Assembly (NCBI GenBank): GCA_965220645.1
Contig: CBDCQP010000001.1
Location: 1 to 41,050 of the forward strand
DNA: 41,050 bases
Direction: 5' to 3'
Source: Aldehydirespirator sp965220645
GTDB lineage: Bacteria; Actinomycetota; Acidimicrobiia; Acidimicrobiales; Aldehydirespiratoraceae
Both the position numbers and the translations under genes were made by a program. The notes under the pieces are model-generated. The model searched no databases, was not told the origin of the DNA, and worked only from the letters and a program-made list of their open reading frames with translations. Shown piece by piece: positions 39,951 through 41,050 of this stretch (position 1 is its first letter; every line of letters starts with the position of its first letter).

Positions 39951-39994
39951 CGAAAGCCCGCTCCCACCAAGGTCGCTGGCGGAGCGGGCTTTCG
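39951..39994. terminator. 14-bp perfect leader hairpin, possible attenuator
   Basis: CGAAAGCCCGCTCC pairs perfectly with GGAGCGGGCTTTCG across a 16-base loop. It lies between the promoter at 39908 and the gene at 40091. No T-run follows, so it is either an attenuator needing a factor, a protein-binding site or a half terminator. Confidence 0.5.
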
Positions 39995-40090
39995 AGCGAC
40001 GCGATGCGCCGGGTCTAGACAACCAATATTTTAGCGCATCTGCTCGCTCAGATTTCAACTTTGCCGGCGACCTGAACGGGAGTAGGACCA

Positions 40091-41050
40091 ATGAATACCG
40101 AGCAGACGCGCACTACAACGACCATCAACGGGACCCCGGGGGCTCAGCCTCCAGCTGCGGTAGTGGTTCACCTGGAGAACCCGGAGAGAAAGATGCCACG
40201 AGGACGCAAGCCGAAGGCAACCAAGCCGCCGCCCAAGCCCGTGCGAATCGAGCGTTTGCGGTCGGCAATCATGGGACTGGTTCCGGAGCTGATGGAGAAG
40301 GGATTCTCCCCCTACCTTAAGCCGCCCGGAGCCATCCACACCATCGCGCCGCCTCTGACGGACCCGAAGACCGATGGCATGATTGGGCACGTCGAGGAGG
40401 CGCTTGGGATCTACATTCAGCGCGTGGGGATCGCAGAGAACTACCAGCAGCGTCCACCATTCGACCACCTGACCGACTCGATCTATCGTCGGCTAATCCG
40501 GGACTTCATCGCTAGTGCGACAATGCCCGAGGCGAAGGTCGCGGCGCTGAGCGTGAATGAGCCCAACAAGGTGGTCTACGAACTGAACGAACCCGGTATT
40601 TTGTTCTCGATCATCGACGGACTCCAGCGGCTCTACTGCTTCTGCATCGCGGTCCTGCTGGTCTGGCGTCGCGCCGCCCTCGTGCAGGACGGCATCATCC
40701 CAAAGGAAGCGTGGGACTACTTCAGCGATGTTGTCGAGAAGGCTGGTGACCCGCAGACCGCCACGGCGGCTATCCTGCAGCGGATGGTGCGTTACGAGAT
40801 CTTCTACAACATCGGCCTCAAAGGCCTGCTGCACTACATGGTCACCTTCAACACGGGCCAGCGACGGATGAGCCTGCCGGTGCAGTTGGAGATCATGCAG
40901 AAGCCGTTGATCGACGAGCTGAAGCAGAAGGCCAAGATCAGCGTCTGGCACGAAATGCAGAAGATGCCGGGGATGGCCAAGAAGAAGGAACTCTTCGCCG
41001 CTGCAGATCTCGTGCTTGCGACCAAGGCGTTCATCACGAACAGCGCCCAG
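40091..41050 (+). CDS. DGQHR/DUF262-like protein, open at the right edge
   Basis: The ATG at 40091 follows AGTAGGACCA. The frame stays open for 320 codons to the last base. The first 50 residues are proline/lysine-rich and disordered (MPRGRKPKATKPPPKP). The core shows VVYELNEPGILFSIIDGLQR LYCF, matching the (V)DGQxRL signature of ParB/DUF262/DGQHR folds. Later MVTFNTGQRRMSLPVQLEIM matches the NTGxxxLS motif of the same superfamily. In DndB and DUF262 (GmrSD-like) proteins these residues form the nucleotide-hydrolysing or regulatory site. Here the canonical Q is displaced (IDGLQR instead of DGQQR). The C-terminus is probably the 3-446 frame across the circular join, giving about 468 residues. 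Confidence 0.75.
   Translation, partial: MNTEQTRTTTTINGTPGAQPPAAVVVHLENPERKMPRGRKPKATKPPPKPVRIERLRSAIMGLVPELMEKGFSPYLKPPGAIHTIAPPLTDPKTDGMIGHVEEALGIYIQRVGIAENYQQRPPFDHLTDSIYRRLIRDFIASATMPEAKVAALSVNEPNKVVYELNEPGILFSIIDGLQRLYCFCIAVLLVWRRAALVQDGIIPKEAWDYFSDVVEKAGDPQTATAAILQRMVRYEIFYNIGLKGLLHYMVTFNTGQRRMSLPVQLEIMQKPLIDELKQKAKISVWHEMQKMPGMAKKKELFAAADLVLATKAFITNSAQ

Overview
The window reads as an almost complete, probably circular, high-GC plasmid (or extrachromosomal integrated element) of a Gram-negative bacterium. The Gram-negative assignment rests on an autotransporter beta-domain, a lipoprotein signal and an outer-membrane barrel tail; nothing in the sequence allows a safe lower-rank assignment. 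The right end (40091-41050) is the N-terminal two thirds of a DGQHR/DUF262-like protein that runs off the edge, and the left end (3-446) reads as the missing C-terminal third. If one base is missing at the join, the two halves give a single protein of about 468 residues, which suggests that the two window ends are adjacent on a circle of about 41.05 kb.

The backbone lies at 24.1-29.8 kb, all on the minus strand: an SbcC/Rad50-like N-terminal domain without a Walker A motif (29224-29823), ParA (28181-28822), a ribbon-helix-helix partner (27868-28140), a fused DnaB-N/RepA-type helicase (26151-27575), a putative replication initiator (24599-26188), and about ten iterons with hairpins and an AT-rich patch (24182-24622) that I read as the origin. 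A second intact block on the plus strand runs from 34.6 to 41 kb: an HTH partner plus tyrosine recombinase pair, an RHH / membrane-coil / HIRAN three-gene group, another RHH protein, and the DGQHR-like gene with its own promoter, followed across the putative join by a small gene at 598-1026.

Most of the remainder is a transposon graveyard. Three kinds of Tn3-family end can be recognised. Type A has five copies of a 37-bp end beginning GGGTACCGAC. Type B is Tn5393-like, with a perfect 26-bp inverted pair at 1105 and 1727. Type C begins GGGTCYGATAA and occurs at 3110, 24119 and 30513. They are accompanied by broken transposase and resolvase pieces. Two insertion sequences appear intact: an IS1634-type element (17.1-19.2 kb) and an IS4-type element whose transposase carries an N-terminal DUF4338/DruA domain (31.9-34.4 kb). 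An IS256-type transposase is a relic.

Between these lie broken cargo genes: a SNF2 helicase present as two overlapping paralogous fragments (the second ends in a DUF3883-like domain), caspase, retropepsin, Lon, terminase, NmrA-like, AAA-ATPase/PDDEXK, three tyrosine recombinase relics and a Calx-beta autotransporter. Many carry one-base frameshifts, whereas the replication, partition and intact transposase genes do not. This argues for real decay more than random sequencing error, but read-level support is not visible here. No rRNA or tRNA gene was recognised.
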